A stretch of DNA of 64,000 nucleotides from Franconibacter helveticus LMG 23732. Its GTDB lineage: Bacteria; Pseudomonadota; Gammaproteobacteria; Enterobacterales; Enterobacteriaceae. Shown here piece by piece: positions 39,849 to 49,105 of this stretch. A model generated the notes under the pieces. That model ran no database searches. It worked only from the letters and a program-made list of their open reading frames with translations, and was not told the DNA's origin. The stretch covers positions 62,434-126,433 of the forward strand of contig NZ_AWFX01000054.1 in assembly GCF_000463115.2 (NCBI RefSeq), in the 5' to 3' direction. The position numbers and the translations under genes were made by a program. Each line of letters begins with the position of its first letter. Position 1 is the stretch's first letter.

Positions 39849-40877
39849 TCACTTGATGTTAATGGTAATGGACGCCGATGCGTTGAACTGGCCCGTGGCC
39901 GGAACATTCCCTGTGAGATTAACGGGCGCGGTCAAAATGTCCGCCGCGCCCTGCTGATTGATATAGCTGCCGCTCTGTTGCAGCGTCATCGGTAATTCAC
40001 CCGTATTGAGCGGAATAACGGTGCCTGCGCCATCCTTTATCACCACGCCCACATCCGGATTAGACGTTTGCAACGCCTCCGGCATGTCGTCGGCGGCGGG
40101 GCCGGAAAAGGTCATGCTCAGCTGAACGGCTTCATCAATATTGTTGCAGATATAGGCAATCGAGGTGCGCTTCTCCGTATAATTGCTCGGTTTTTCATGC
40201 TTTGTCTGAAACTGGCTGGTTAAGATGGTGCCAAAGTCGATGGAAATCACGCTGCCCGCGTTAATCTCACAGTTTTGCGGCACGGTGATGATGCCCTGAA
40301 CATAGACTTCAGCCATCGGCTCCGTGGAGTATTGTCCCGGGCGCACGGTGCCATAAATCGCCGCGACAGGCATACTGGGAATCACCACCTGGCCCAGAAA
40401 CGGCTTATTAATCCGAAAGGTCAGCGAACCTTCCCTGCCCGTTGAAAAGCTGGTTAAGTCGCAGCCGTTATTTTTTTTATTCCAGATGTCCACAAAGGGA
40501 ACGGCGAAATTGCTTTCGTAATTAGCGATATGAATAAACGCGGCCATATCCATATTATCGTTGATATGAATAAAGCTCATATCGCCCGTCTGAATGCTGG
40601 GCACCAGGTATACAGCTTTATAATAGGCCCCGGCGTTTTGCTGCTTGTCGTTCACGTCGCAATCGCATTTCGCGGCATAAGAATCTGATGAACCAAAGTT
40701 AACGTTGAACGTTTTTCCCGCCGCGTTAAGGCTGCCGTCGTCCAGTTTTGACGTTGCGTCGACGTTGTAAATCTTCGGCCCCCCCTCCGTGTTGCAATAC
40801 CCTGTCGCCGCCCGGGCGCAAGAAAAAGAAACCATCACAGCGCCAGACAACAGGGACACGATTAAACGAATACGCAT
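39849..40877 (-). CDS. Fimbrial tip adhesin (two-domain, FimH-like architecture)
   Basis: A 342-residue exported protein, last gene of the fimbrial operon. A signal peptide (about 1-24, ending ARA) is followed by an N-terminal domain of about 170 residues with several cysteines (YCN, KCDCD, GCDL) likely to be the receptor-binding part, then a C-terminal pilin domain starting near VQGIITVPQNCEINAGSVISIDFG and ending ASITINIK, which lacks the need of an N-terminal donor strand, as tip adhesins do. The start at 40877 has AAGGAAGAGAGT before it. It lies 14 bases after the usher. The receptor cannot be predicted; binding-domain sequence is not one I recognise. Confidence 0.82.
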   Translation of the reverse strand: MRIRLIVSLLSGAVMVSFSCARAATGYCNTEGGPKIYNVDATSKLDDGSLNAAGKTFNVNFGSSDSYAAKCDCDVNDKQQNAGAYYKAVYLVPSIQTGDMSFIHINDNMDMAAFIHIANYESNFAVPFVDIWNKKNNGCDLTSFSTGREGSLTFRINKPFLGQVVIPSMPVAAIYGTVRPGQYSTEPMAEVYVQGIITVPQNCEINAGSVISIDFGTILTSQFQTKHEKPSNYTEKRTSIAYICNNIDEAVQLSMTFSGPAADDMPEALQTSNPDVGVVIKDGAGTVIPLNTGELPMTLQQSGSYINQQGAADILTAPVNLTGNVPATGQFNASASITINIK

Positions 40878-40891
40878 ACTCTCTTCCTTGA

Positions 40892-43456
40892 TTAGATGCA
40901 CGCCGCAGTCAGGTCGAGCATGTCTCGTCCTTCCGGCAGGGCTGGCGGTAAAATAACGTTAGCCTGGCAGTGCTGAGTGCTTTCCCGGCCCCACTTCACC
41001 TGCAAAGTCGTCTGGTCGTTGATGCCAGACAGATAGACCACGCCCCCTTCGTCTACGATGCTTTCCGTATCGCTTGCCTCTTTACGCGTCACGATGGCGC
41101 CAAACGGCACGACGTCGCCGTTTGCGCGATGCAGCGTCAGTAAGATGCGATAACCTCGTCGGGCGTCGAATTGCGCCTCTACCAGCGCCCCTTTATTCGG
41201 GATAACGCGGGCGGAAGTCGTTTCGGTATCGACGTCAGGCGGCAGCGTGGTGGTATCAATGGTTAACCGATTTTCCTGATAAGGCGTAAGCCAGGGTACA
41301 ACGGCGTAGCCAAACCAGTCTGTCGAGACGCCGGGCTGGTTGACCAGCCTGATGTCGCTGGCGCCATTCGCGCTGACCAGCGCAAACGCATCGCCAAGCG
41401 GCTGCGAAAGCGTAATGCCATGAGGATGTACGACCACAGCCCCGGCTGCGCCATAGCTCCACTGACGGCTGGTGTCGCTCCGGTAATAGCCAAGATTCAG
41501 GTTGGCGTAGCGGGATTTATAATTCACCTCGGCATTGCTGTCGCTGTCAACATCGTGCGAATCCCCTTCACGGTTAACGCTTTGCGAGAAAGCGTAGCCC
41601 AGCCGACCATCATCAAACGCGCTGCCGCTCAGGCCGGTTTGCAGCCTGCTGTCGCCCGCTTTGTTCTGGCTCATGCTGACCGTTGCCCAGCTATGGGGAA
41701 GCCACTCGCTGAGCGGGATGGAAATCCCCAGCGCAATTTGCCGATCGGTTTCGCCCTGAGTTTTATTCCAGTTGAGCGACACGTTGTAGCTTACTGTCGC
41801 GTAGGTTATCGCCATACCGGCGGAGAGGCTTTTCTCGGTGTCGTCGCGATCCCAGTAGTTTCGCTGCCAGGCGTTAATGTAATAAGAACCGTACTCGCGC
41901 GTGCTCTGATTGATACTGATCTGGAACTGACTGCGCTTTTGGTCGAAAGCATAATCAGAAGCGCTGGCGTCGTTTTCCCCACGATTTGCCTCTTCGAAGG
42001 TGTAATAACCCGCCGTGGAATAGCGATAGCCGGCGAGGGTTACGGCAGTGCCGGTCGCCTCGATATTTTTGGCGTACTGGAAGCGAAAAGATTGGCCATC
42101 ATGAACCGATTCATCCTGTAAGACGCTGTGCGCCTGCGTGATATCCAGCGATACCGAGCCCCACTCGTCCATACCGATGCCCACACCCAGCGCTGCCGCC
42201 TGATACTGTTCGGCGCCGAGCGCGCCGCCGTAAAGCGTGACCCGGTTATTCACGCCGTAAAACAGCGCCCCTTGCACAAATTCCGGTTCGTTGTCATGCG
42301 CCCAGCCTGATTCATAGCGGCCAGCCGTCAGGTTGTACTTCGCCTGACCGGGCCGCTGCATCACAGGCACGGAGGAAAAAGGCTGGATAAAGACATGCTC
42401 TCGTCCATCGGCTTCTTTCACCGTGACTTCAAGATCGCCGCTGTGGGAGGTGGGATACAGATCGTTAATCTCAAACGCACCGGGAGCCACCACGCTCTGG
42501 TAAATAATGTAGCCGTTTTGCCGGATGGTGACCTGGGCGTTGCTGTTGGCGATGCCGCGAATGGTCGGCGCGAAGCCCCGCTGGCTATCCGGCAGCATAT
42601 TGTCGTCCGAGGCGAGCTGAACGCCTTTAAACTGCACGCTGTCAAACAGCGCTGACGGCGTATAGCTTTCACCGATCACCAACTGCGCGCGCAAGGCTTT
42701 TATATCCCGCTCAACCCAGCTTGACAGCGAATTCCAGTGCGACGCCGCATCATCTTTCGTCCAGGTGGAGTAATTGCGCACGCGCCATGGGCCGACGTTA
42801 AGCCCGTTTTGCAGATTCACATACTGCGACTGTTCATCGGGACGGCCATCCGCCTGATTTTGCGAACCCGACCAGGAGTAATTGCTAAACAGCGTGGTGA
42901 TGCCATTATTCCAGTATTGCGGATCCACATAGCCGCGGGGGGAAACCACCAACGCAGCCTGTGGAATACTGACGTTTAAAATCATGCGCCGGGTATCTAC
43001 TTTCGCAAATGCGGCGGGGATAATGCTTCCCAGGTCGTTGACCGGCGCGTCATCCGCTAACGTTGCCAGCGCAGGGTAAGCCTCAACCCGAACGCCCAGG
43101 TCTTTTAGCAATCGCCGGGTTATCACCGGGGACATTTCAGCCGGAGCAGAGGCACGCAAGGTGATATCCCGCGTCAGGACGTCGCTCCCGTTAAGCCAGA
43201 CATGAAGCTTGTAACTGCCCGGCGGCAGCGTTCCCCGGTCGCTAAAAATAGATAAATCCACGCCTTGCTGGCCAGGGTTCCCCTGCTCCATCAGCATCGG
43301 ATCAAACCAGACGCGATCGCGGGCGTTGGCTGGCTGGGTTTCAGAAAAGAGTAAAGCAAAGCAGCCTGCCATAAGCGTTGTGCGGGCAAGCGCATCTGGC
43401 AGGCTTTTACCCGATGGCGCGTACGTGCGTTTTTCTTGCATCCTGCGCAGTTTCAT
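40892..43456 (-). CDS. Fimbrial outer-membrane usher protein
   Basis: The 854-residue usher is the outer-membrane pore and assembly platform for pilus subunits. After an unusually long signal region (about 45 residues, ending NARDR) come the N-terminal chaperone-binding domain (VWFDPMLMEQGNPGQQGVDLSIFS...), the 24-strand barrel with the plug domain after GFAPTIRGIANSNAQVTIRQNGYIIYQ (a hallmark of FimD/PapC), and two C-terminal domains with a paired Cys near HCQAN and AACI. Translation may start at 43456 (6 bases after the chaperone stop) or at the ATG five codons later; both ribosome sites are poor, so coupling to the chaperone gene is likely. Confidence 0.93.
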   Translation of the reverse strand: MKLRRMQEKRTYAPSGKSLPDALARTTLMAGCFALLFSETQPANARDRVWFDPMLMEQGNPGQQGVDLSIFSDRGTLPPGSYKLHVWLNGSDVLTRDITLRASAPAEMSPVITRRLLKDLGVRVEAYPALATLADDAPVNDLGSIIPAAFAKVDTRRMILNVSIPQAALVVSPRGYVDPQYWNNGITTLFSNYSWSGSQNQADGRPDEQSQYVNLQNGLNVGPWRVRNYSTWTKDDAASHWNSLSSWVERDIKALRAQLVIGESYTPSALFDSVQFKGVQLASDDNMLPDSQRGFAPTIRGIANSNAQVTIRQNGYIIYQSVVAPGAFEINDLYPTSHSGDLEVTVKEADGREHVFIQPFSSVPVMQRPGQAKYNLTAGRYESGWAHDNEPEFVQGALFYGVNNRVTLYGGALGAEQYQAAALGVGIGMDEWGSVSLDITQAHSVLQDESVHDGQSFRFQYAKNIEATGTAVTLAGYRYSTAGYYTFEEANRGENDASASDYAFDQKRSQFQISINQSTREYGSYYINAWQRNYWDRDDTEKSLSAGMAITYATVSYNVSLNWNKTQGETDRQIALGISIPLSEWLPHSWATVSMSQNKAGDSRLQTGLSGSAFDDGRLGYAFSQSVNREGDSHDVDSDSNAEVNYKSRYANLNLGYYRSDTSRQWSYGAAGAVVVHPHGITLSQPLGDAFALVSANGASDIRLVNQPGVSTDWFGYAVVPWLTPYQENRLTIDTTTLPPDVDTETTSARVIPNKGALVEAQFDARRGYRILLTLHRANGDVVPFGAIVTRKEASDTESIVDEGGVVYLSGINDQTTLQVKWGRESTQHCQANVILPPALPEGRDMLDLTAACI

Positions 43457-43462
43457 CCTGTA

Positions 43463-44155
43463 TCAAAGAGCGCGAGTCTCGCTTTTCGTGGCGCCGCCAT
43501 AATCATTGATGGCGGACCAGGTCACGCGACGGGAGCGTTCTGTTGAAGGCAACGTAAAGACGTTTTGGCCAAACGGCCCTACCATGTCAGCCTGTTTGAG
43601 GGTCGTGGTGCCGACCTTTAAATATTCAAACACCACATGCCAGGGCGTGGGATTTTCAACGGTTAACGTTTGTCCCGTTAACTGGAAACGTAATTTTTTA
43701 TAAGCATCCTGCGCCCCGGTAACCAGCCCCCGGGGGCGATAAAACAGTTTGAGCCGCGTTTTTACCACGAGCTTTAACGTATTCACCGAGGCAGGATCGG
43801 AGGGAGGAATCGCGCGAATATTTAAATAAAAAAGCGATTCTTTATTCTCCGGTAAATCGTTACGCGTCTTCGCAATACGCAGCGTACGCTCTTCCAGGGG
43901 TTCAATGCGAAATAAAGGCGGCGTGACGATAAAAGGCCCTCTCGTCTTTCCATCGCCAGTATCTACCCATGACTGTATCAAAAAGGGGTTTTCAGTATTG
44001 TTATTTTTAACATTCAGTGAAGCTTCTTTTTTATTATCCTCATAAAAGACGCGCGTGCCGCCAATCACAATGCCGCCCGCCAGAACAGGGTGTGATAAAC
44101 CTGCCGTCATAATACCTGCCATGAGCAGTAAGCCGGATAACTTACATGGCCTCAT
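43463..44155 (-). CDS. Fimbrial periplasmic chaperone
   Basis: A 230-residue PapD-like chaperone that folds pilus subunits by donor-strand complementation in the periplasm. Signal peptide about 1-26 (ending VLA), first Ig-like domain GGIVIGGTRVFYEDNKKEASLNVKNN (with the conserved Arg that anchors subunit C-termini), the short F1-G1 loop PENKESLFYLNIRAIPP, then LKLFYRPRGL leading to the second domain with TPWHVVFEYL. The short F1-G1 loop puts it in the FGS class. It sits between the pilin and usher genes. Confidence 0.94.
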   Translation of the reverse strand: MRPCKLSGLLLMAGIMTAGLSHPVLAGGIVIGGTRVFYEDNKKEASLNVKNNNTENPFLIQSWVDTGDGKTRGPFIVTPPLFRIEPLEERTLRIAKTRNDLPENKESLFYLNIRAIPPSDPASVNTLKLVVKTRLKLFYRPRGLVTGAQDAYKKLRFQLTGQTLTVENPTPWHVVFEYLKVGTTTLKQADMVGPFGQNVFTLPSTERSRRVTWSAINDYGGATKSETRAL

Positions 44156-44241
44156 TAAATGTTTCCTTTAATTATATAAACAAAACAGAAAAGGCCGAAA
44201 GCGAGATGCCTTCGGCTTAGTGTTATATAAAACGGTAAATG

Positions 44242-44772
44242 CTACCGGTAGTCGAACGTAATATCGGTAGTTCCGTTAGCTACGCCCGGAGTAATAGTTG
44301 TGGCCGTAGATTCATAATATGCAATCAGGTTTAAATCCACATTCGCTGAGGGCACTTCAAATTTGCGGGTGGTAAAGTTGTTCATAGGAACGATATTGCC
44401 CTGGTCGTCATGAATGACAATGGCAACGCCCGCCGCCCCGCCGGTTACCTTCAGATAGTCTTTATTGACTACATCGGAATCGCCGGTCAGGTAAATGCTG
44501 AAATGCGGGTTCTCGCCCTCTTCTACCACCGGGCAATTTTTTAATTTAATAACAAAAGGAATGGGCGGCGTTTTGGTGCCCACGACGCCATTAAATTGTC
44601 CCACAGAATAGGTGCCTAATTCGACATTGATTTTATGGTTCGGCGCGTCAATTTCGCACGCCTGGTCAGTAATTTTGCCCGTAAAATTAATGGTGCCGTC
44701 TGCTGCAAAGGTTAATGCGGGAGCGGCGGCTAAAAAACCAACCGCGGCTAAAGACGCAAACCATTTTTTCAT
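44242..44772 (-). CDS. Major fimbrial subunit (type 1-like pilin)
   Basis: A 176-residue pilin. Signal peptide MKKWFASLAAVGFLAAAPALTFA, then the donor strand region ADGTINFTGKITDQACEID with first Cys, VELGTYSVGQF, second Cys in KLKNCPVVEE, and the C-terminal beta-zipper strand ending DITFDYR with penultimate Tyr. The start at 44772 has a good ATGGAGGAAAAT ribosome site; the ATG four codons earlier is part of it. It is the first gene of the four-gene operon (pilin, chaperone, usher, adhesin) and the gap of 86 bases to the chaperone fits differential expression. Confidence 0.92.
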   Translation of the reverse strand: MKKWFASLAAVGFLAAAPALTFAADGTINFTGKITDQACEIDAPNHKINVELGTYSVGQFNGVVGTKTPPIPFVIKLKNCPVVEEGENPHFSIYLTGDSDVVNKDYLKVTGGAAGVAIVIHDDQGNIVPMNNFTTRKFEVPSANVDLNLIAYYESTATTITPGVANGTTDITFDYR

Positions 44773-45186
44773 ATTTTCCTCCATGATGATGGCTGGTGCT
44801 GATTGCTGGCGGAATAACCTTCAGAATACAGGTTGTTTTTAGTGGAACTATTAACCCGGCCATAAGTTGAGCCGCGGAAATTTATAGCAAAGCATAAGTA
44901 AAAATCAACCTGAGATTACATTGACAAAGCAAATACTTTTTTGTTTTTTATAGCGCTAAATTATTTTTAGAATAACAACTAATATTTGTGCTGATAATAC
45001 CCGCAAAAAAAGCGTCATTCACGTCTTAAAAACAACCAATTCAGAAGCGGGAATGATGAAAAAAAATAAACCCAACCCGTAATAAAAAAAATACGAAAAG
45101 TGCTATTTTTTAGTCTGGCTTTTTGTTTCGCGATGTGCGTCGTGAAGAGGAAAAAAACAAACAGGGGCTTATTGATAAATAAACAT
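44773..45186. other. AT-rich regulatory region upstream of the fimbrial operon
   Basis: About 410 bases of AT-rich DNA with many A and T tracts, expected to hold the fimbrial promoter and probably H-NS binding. I saw no GATC motifs for Dam/Lrp phase control, no inverted repeats of the fimS type and no recombinase gene nearby, so phase variation is not supported. A short plus-strand frame at 45100-45291 runs into the osmE terminator and is not protein-like. Confidence 0.45.
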
Positions 45187-45215
45187 AAAAAAACCGGCCA
45201 GCGCCGGTTTTTTTA
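45187..45215 (-). terminator. Terminator after osmE
   Basis: On the minus strand AAAAAAACCGGCGCTGGCCGGTTTTTTTAT forms a strong stem with a long T-run, 15 bases beyond the osmE stop codon. Confidence 0.88.
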
Positions 45216-45229
45216 TTGCCTGAAAGCGC

Positions 45230-45571
45230 TTACTGCTTCGGCGCCTGCGGGTCGGTGTCGTATTCGGCACAGGTCTGGTAGCCGGAGTTAAGTACGTGAC
45301 CGGTGTCATCCAGGGCGACGAAATAGGTTTCAGTTTTGCCGTTACGGCTGCCCAGGATATAGGTCTGGCAGGTGCCACGAGCATGGATCATGGTCACTTC
45401 AGAAGAAGGCTGACCGGCAATCTGGCGAACCTGTTCGCGGCTCATGCCTTTTTTCACATCTTTCACTACAGGCTGCGTGAACTGATCGGCAGTGCGGTCA
45501 TAAGCCGTACAGCCCGCCAGCATAGTCATAACCGCCGCTGCACTTAAAAATCCTGCAAAGTTCTTTTTCAT
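45230..45571 (-). CDS. osmE: Osmotically inducible lipoprotein OsmE
   Basis: A 113-residue lipoprotein with a SmpA/OmlA (BamE-like) fold. Lipobox TMLAGC lies at about residues 15-20 and Thr follows the lipidated Cys, so it should reach the outer membrane. The conserved core [35 protein letters not shown]-type stretch and the end [18 protein letters not shown] match E. coli. The start at 45571 is set by GAGGAAGACAAA upstream and by homology. In E. coli it is induced by high osmolarity and sigma-S; it is divergent from nadE here as there. Confidence 0.96.
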   Translation of the reverse strand: MKKNFAGFLSAAAVMTMLAGCTAYDRTADQFTQPVVKDVKKGMSREQVRQIAGQPSSEVTMIHARGTCQTYILGSRNGKTETYFVALDDTGHVLNSGYQTCAEYDTDPQAPKQ

Positions 45572-45825
45572 TTTGTCTTCCTCTTTTCTCAGCGTGTGAA
45601 ATAAGCCTGGAATAGAAATGAACATTTATCAACTCGTTAGCGATAAGCGAAGCGAATTAGGATTATTCCCTGATGGACATAAGGGAAAAGGCAAGCGACG
45701 CAATTAGCAGCGCTTGTACGTGCGAAGACGGCAGGAAACTTGTCGTTTTGCCGTCAAAGGGTTAGCTTTAACAAATGCTGATTTTTCGCCTGCGCGTTGC
45801 AGGTAACCACAACCGGAGGGGTTAA

Positions 45826-46653
45826 ATGTCTTTGCAGCAAGAGATTATTCAGGCGCTTGGCGCGAAACCGCAAATTGACGCCCGTGAAGAGATCCGCGCC
45901 AGCGTCGATTTCCTCAAAAGCTACCTCAAAACCTATCCCTTTTTGAAAACCCTGGTGCTGGGGATAAGCGGCGGCCAGGACTCCACGCTCGCCGGCAAGC
46001 TAAGCCAGCTGGCTATCAGCGAGCTGCGTGACGAAACCGGCGACAGCAGCTATCAGTTCATCGCCGTACGCCTGCCGTTTGGCGTGCAGTTTGATGAACA
46101 AGATTGCCAGGACGCGCTGGCATTCATCCAGCCGGATAAAGTACTGACGGTAAATATTAAGGAATCTGTGCTCGCAAGCGAGAAAGCGCTGCGCGAAGCG
46201 GGCATTGAGCTGAGCGATTTTGTACGCGGCAACGAAAAAGCGCGCGAGCGTATGAAAGCGCAATACAGCATTGCGGGCATGACCAAAGGGGTCGTGGTCG
46301 GCACCGACCATGCGGCGGAAGCGATTACCGGCTTCTTCACCAAATATGGCGACGGTGGCACCGACATCAACCCGCTGTTCCGTCTTAACAAACGTCAGGG
46401 CAAACAGCTGCTTAAAGAATTAGGCTGTCCGGAGCATCTGTACCTGAAAGTGCCAACGGCCGATCTGGAAGACGACCGTCCTTCCCTGCCGGATGAAGTG
46501 GCGCTGGGCGTGACTTACGAAAACATCGATGATTACCTCGAAGGCAAGCAGATTGACGAAAACCTCGCGAAAACCATCGAAGGCTGGTATCTCAAAACCG
46601 AGCATAAGCGTCGGCCGCCCATCACTATCTTTGATGATTTCTGGAAAAAATAA
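45826..46653 (+). CDS. nadE: NH3-dependent NAD+ synthetase
   Basis: NadE adenylates deamido-NAD+ with ATP and amidates it with ammonia, the last step of NAD synthesis. The 275-residue protein has the PP-loop ATP pyrophosphatase motif [13 protein letters not shown] (about 45-57), then [16 protein letters not shown] and [26 protein letters not shown], typical of the single-domain ammonia-dependent form (no glutaminase domain). ACCGGAGGGGTTAA precedes the ATG. Length equals that of E. coli. Confidence 0.98.
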   Translation: MSLQQEIIQALGAKPQIDAREEIRASVDFLKSYLKTYPFLKTLVLGISGGQDSTLAGKLSQLAISELRDETGDSSYQFIAVRLPFGVQFDEQDCQDALAFIQPDKVLTVNIKESVLASEKALREAGIELSDFVRGNEKARERMKAQYSIAGMTKGVVVGTDHAAEAITGFFTKYGDGGTDINPLFRLNKRQGKQLLKELGCPEHLYLKVPTADLEDDRPSLPDEVALGVTYENIDDYLEGKQIDENLAKTIEGWYLKTEHKRRPPITIFDDFWKK

Positions 46654-46659
46654 TCGCGC

Positions 46660-46683
46660 AAAGGTGGCTTCGGCCACCTTTTT
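46660..46683 (+). terminator. Terminator after nadE
   Basis: AAAGGTGGC-TTC-GGCCACCTTTTT is a stem with a UUCG-type tetraloop and T-run, 6 bases after the nadE stop. It ends 10 bases before the start codon of the next gene, so the transport gene downstream would need its own promoter inside nadE or readthrough. Confidence 0.85.
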
Positions 46684-46693
46684 ATGGAAGCGT

Positions 46694-47611
46694 ATGCCTG
46701 ATTCCTCCCCTTCCCTTTCCGCTTCGCCGGTTTGCACGCAGCGCGCCACCCTGGCGGGGCTGACAGCCATTCTGCTCTGGAGCACCTCCGTTGGCTTATT
46801 TCGCAGCATTGCCGAACAGTTTGGCCCAACAGGCGGCGCCGCGCTCATCTACACCGTAAGCGCCCTCTGTCTTTGTCTGGCCTCTGGCTTGCCGCGCCCG
46901 CGCCTGCTGCCTGAGCGTTACTTGTTTATCGGCGGCGCGCTTTTTGTCAGCTATGAGATAAGCCTCGCGCTTGCCATCGGGCTTGCGCACACGCGGGCGC
47001 AGTCGCTGGAGCTTGGCATGATCAACTACCTCTGGCCGAGCCTTACCGTGCTGCTGGCGCTGTTTTTAAACGGCCAGCGCGCCTCGTGGTTCATCTGGCC
47101 GGGCCTGGCGCTGGCGATAACCGGCGTGGCGCAGGTGATGAAAGGCGACGGTGACTGGTCTCCCGCGCTGCTGTGGGCCAACATGCAGGATAATCCCGTC
47201 GCTTATGGTCTGGCCTTCGCCGCCGCGTTTATCTGGGCGCTTTACTGCAACCTCACGCGCCGCTGGAGCAAAGGCGCGAGCGGCGTCACGCTCTTCTTCT
47301 GCGCCACGGCCGCGGTGCTGTGGGGGAAATTTTTCTTCACTGCGCAGCCTGCGCTGCATTTTACGCTGCCCGCCTCGCTGCAACTGCTGTTTATGGGGCT
47401 CTCTACTGCTGTCGCTTACTCCGCCTGGAACCACGGCATCAGCCGCGGCAATATGACGCTGCTTGCCACCGCCTCTTACTTCACCCCCGTGCTCTCCGCG
47501 CTGCTGGCGAGCCTCTGGCTGGGCCTGACTCCCGGCTTCGGTTTCTGGCAAGGCGTGGGCATGGTGGTGCTCGGATCGCTGGTCTGCTGGCTTGCCACGC
47601 GCAATCGCTGA
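46694..47611 (+). CDS. YddG-like aromatic amino acid exporter, EamA/DMT family
   Basis: A 305-residue inner-membrane protein with ten hydrophobic segments, an EamA-type drug/metabolite transporter. It is clearly of the YddG kind: LTAILLWSTSVGLFRSIAE in the first helix, VSYEISLALAIGLA, GMINYLWPSLTVLLALFLNGQ, AFIWALYCNLTRRW, and SYFTPVLSALLASL with FWQGVGMVVLGSLVCWLATR at the end. YddG exports aromatic amino acids and was linked to paraquat efflux in Salmonella. The N-terminal 15 residues are extra and Ser-rich. The start at 46694 has GGAAG six bases upstream. In E. coli nadE is followed directly by cho, so this gene is inserted. Substrate by homology only. Confidence 0.85.
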   Translation: MPDSSPSLSASPVCTQRATLAGLTAILLWSTSVGLFRSIAEQFGPTGGAALIYTVSALCLCLASGLPRPRLLPERYLFIGGALFVSYEISLALAIGLAHTRAQSLELGMINYLWPSLTVLLALFLNGQRASWFIWPGLALAITGVAQVMKGDGDWSPALLWANMQDNPVAYGLAFAAAFIWALYCNLTRRWSKGASGVTLFFCATAAVLWGKFFFTAQPALHFTLPASLQLLFMGLSTAVAYSAWNHGISRGNMTLLATASYFTPVLSALLASLWLGLTPGFGFWQGVGMVVLGSLVCWLATRNR

Positions 47612-47648
47612 GCAAGATGACGCTTTTTCCACCAATCATTCCCTGATA

Positions 47649-47668
47649 GACTGGATAAGTAAACAGTA
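47649..47668 (+). promoter_or_regulatory. LexA box (SOS) of cho
   Basis: GACTGGATAAGTAAACAGTA contains CTG-N10-CAG and resembles the known E. coli cho operator. It ends 16 bases before the GTG start codon. Confidence 0.88.
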
Positions 47669-47684
47669 TTCAGGAGAGTAATGA

Positions 47685-48566
47685 GTGGTAAGGCGTACTG
47701 GCGCGCCAAGGCTCGATTTCGAAGCTGCGGCGATTTATGAATACCCTGAGCATCTGCGTCCCTGGCTTGAAGATTTACCCAGGCATCCGGGCGTGTATGT
47801 GTTCCATGGCGAAAGCGAAACCATGCCGCTTTATATCGGTAAAAGCGTAAACATCCGCAGCCGTGTGCTGTCGCATTTGCGCACGCCGGATGAGGCGGCA
47901 ATGCTGCGCCAGTCGCGGCGAATCACGTTTATCCGCACGGCGGGCGAAATTGGCGCGCTGCTGCTGGAAGCGCAGATGATTAAAGAGCAACAGCCGCTGT
48001 TTAATAAGCGCCTGCGCCGCAACCGACAGCTCTGCTCGCTGCGCCTGAACGGCGCGAAGCCGGAAGTGGTCTACGCCCGCGAAGTTGATTTCTCCCATGA
48101 GCCGGGGCTTTACGGCCTTTTCTCCAGCCGCCGCGCCGCTTTGCAAACGCTCCAGTCGCTGGCGGATGAACACCAGCTCTGTTATGGGCTATTGGGGCTG
48201 GAATCGCTAAGCCGCGGCCGCGCCTGTTTTCGTTCGGCGCTGAAGCGCTGTGCGGGCGCCTGTTGCGGGCGTGAAAGCGAAGAAGCGCACAATGAACGGC
48301 TTATGGCGGCGCTGGCGCGCATGCAGGTGATCTGCTGGCCGTGGCAAGGGCCGGTGGGGCTGAAAGAGAGCTTTGGCGAGATGACCCAGTACCATATTAT
48401 CCATAACTGGTTCTGGCTTGGCTCGGTTAACACGCTTGAAGAGGCGAAAGCCATTAAGCGGGCGCCGCAGGGTTTTGATAACGATGGCTACAAAATACTC
48501 TGTAAGCCGCTTATCAGCGGCCAGCACGCTATTGTGGAGCTGGCCGCTGAACTCGCTCAGAGATAA
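47685..48566 (+). CDS. cho: Excinuclease Cho (UvrC homologue), GTG start
   Basis: Cho makes the 3' incision at DNA lesions loaded by UvrAB, including some that UvrC handles poorly; it is SOS-induced. The 293-residue protein has a GIY-YIG nuclease domain ([31 protein letters not shown], about 34-64) and then a UvrC-like segment with [29 protein letters not shown], rich in Cys. It lacks the UvrB-interacting and helix-hairpin-helix parts of UvrC. The start is GTG at 47685 with CAGGAGAGTAATGA before it, giving MVRR as in E. coli. Its 3' end overlaps convergent ves by 10 bases. Confidence 0.96.
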   Translation: MVRRTGAPRLDFEAAAIYEYPEHLRPWLEDLPRHPGVYVFHGESETMPLYIGKSVNIRSRVLSHLRTPDEAAMLRQSRRITFIRTAGEIGALLLEAQMIKEQQPLFNKRLRRNRQLCSLRLNGAKPEVVYAREVDFSHEPGLYGLFSSRRAALQTLQSLADEHQLCYGLLGLESLSRGRACFRSALKRCAGACCGRESEEAHNERLMAALARMQVICWPWQGPVGLKESFGEMTQYHIIHNWFWLGSVNTLEEAKAIKRAPQGFDNDGYKILCKPLISGQHAIVELAAELAQR

Positions 48567-49105
48567 GTGATTTCGCTAAACAGCAGCTGGCCTTCTGGTT
48601 TCAGTAGCCGTAGCGTATGGACGCCCTCCTGCCACCAGGCGCCCTGATCGGCGGTAAGCAGTTTGTCCCCCAACTGCCACGCGCCGCTAATCACATAGAT
48701 TATCCCGCCGCGCGAGCGAAACGTGGTGAAGGTGCGGTCAGCGACCCGCACCTTCGCCTGGCAGCGGCCGCGACGGGTCATAAGATTAAAATCCATCGAC
48801 ATCCTGCCAGCGGATAATTCCGCGCGCACCGGTTGCTCGCCGGAAAAACTAAACGGCTGGTGGCGGCGCAGGGTATGACGAAACGCATTGCCGCCATCAA
48901 GCGTTATTTCGCTGCCTTCCAGCAGGGTGATCACCCGATCTATCTGCGGTAAGGGGGCGAATTCGCCGTTGCCTGAAAGCGAGGCAATGCTGGCTCGCCA
49001 GTTAAAATCGCGGGTAGCGGGCGGAAAACAGCAAATCTCGCGCGTTTCGCCTGCGCCGTTTCGCCATAAATTGACCGGCATTTTTTTAATATCAAAAAAT
49101 TCCAT
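48557..49105 (-). CDS. ves: Ves, HutD-family cupin protein
   Basis: A 182-residue HutD/Ves family protein with a bicupin fold. It starts [29 protein letters not shown] and continues [30 protein letters not shown] and [13 protein letters not shown], the family's conserved segments. In E. coli Ves is described as cold- and stress-inducible; no enzymatic activity is established. The start at 49105 is fixed by TCAGGAGCGGTA and homology. It is shorter than E. coli Ves (191), lacking the C-terminal tail. Confidence 0.93.
   Translation of the reverse strand: MEFFDIKKMPVNLWRNGAGETREICCFPPATRDFNWRASIASLSGNGEFAPLPQIDRVITLLEGSEITLDGGNAFRHTLRRHQPFSFSGEQPVRAELSAGRMSMDFNLMTRRGRCQAKVRVADRTFTTFRSRGGIIYVISGAWQLGDKLLTADQGAWWQEGVHTLRLLKPEGQLLFSEITYL

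Noticed and set aside
44773-45186. Possible phase-variation switch for the fimbrial operon
   Set aside because: No inverted repeats flanking a promoter, no fimB/fimE-type recombinase and no GATC sites were seen.
45100-45291. A short plus-strand frame in the fimbrial-osmE intergenic region
   Set aside because: It runs through the osmE terminator and into osmE antisense, and has no ribosome site of note.
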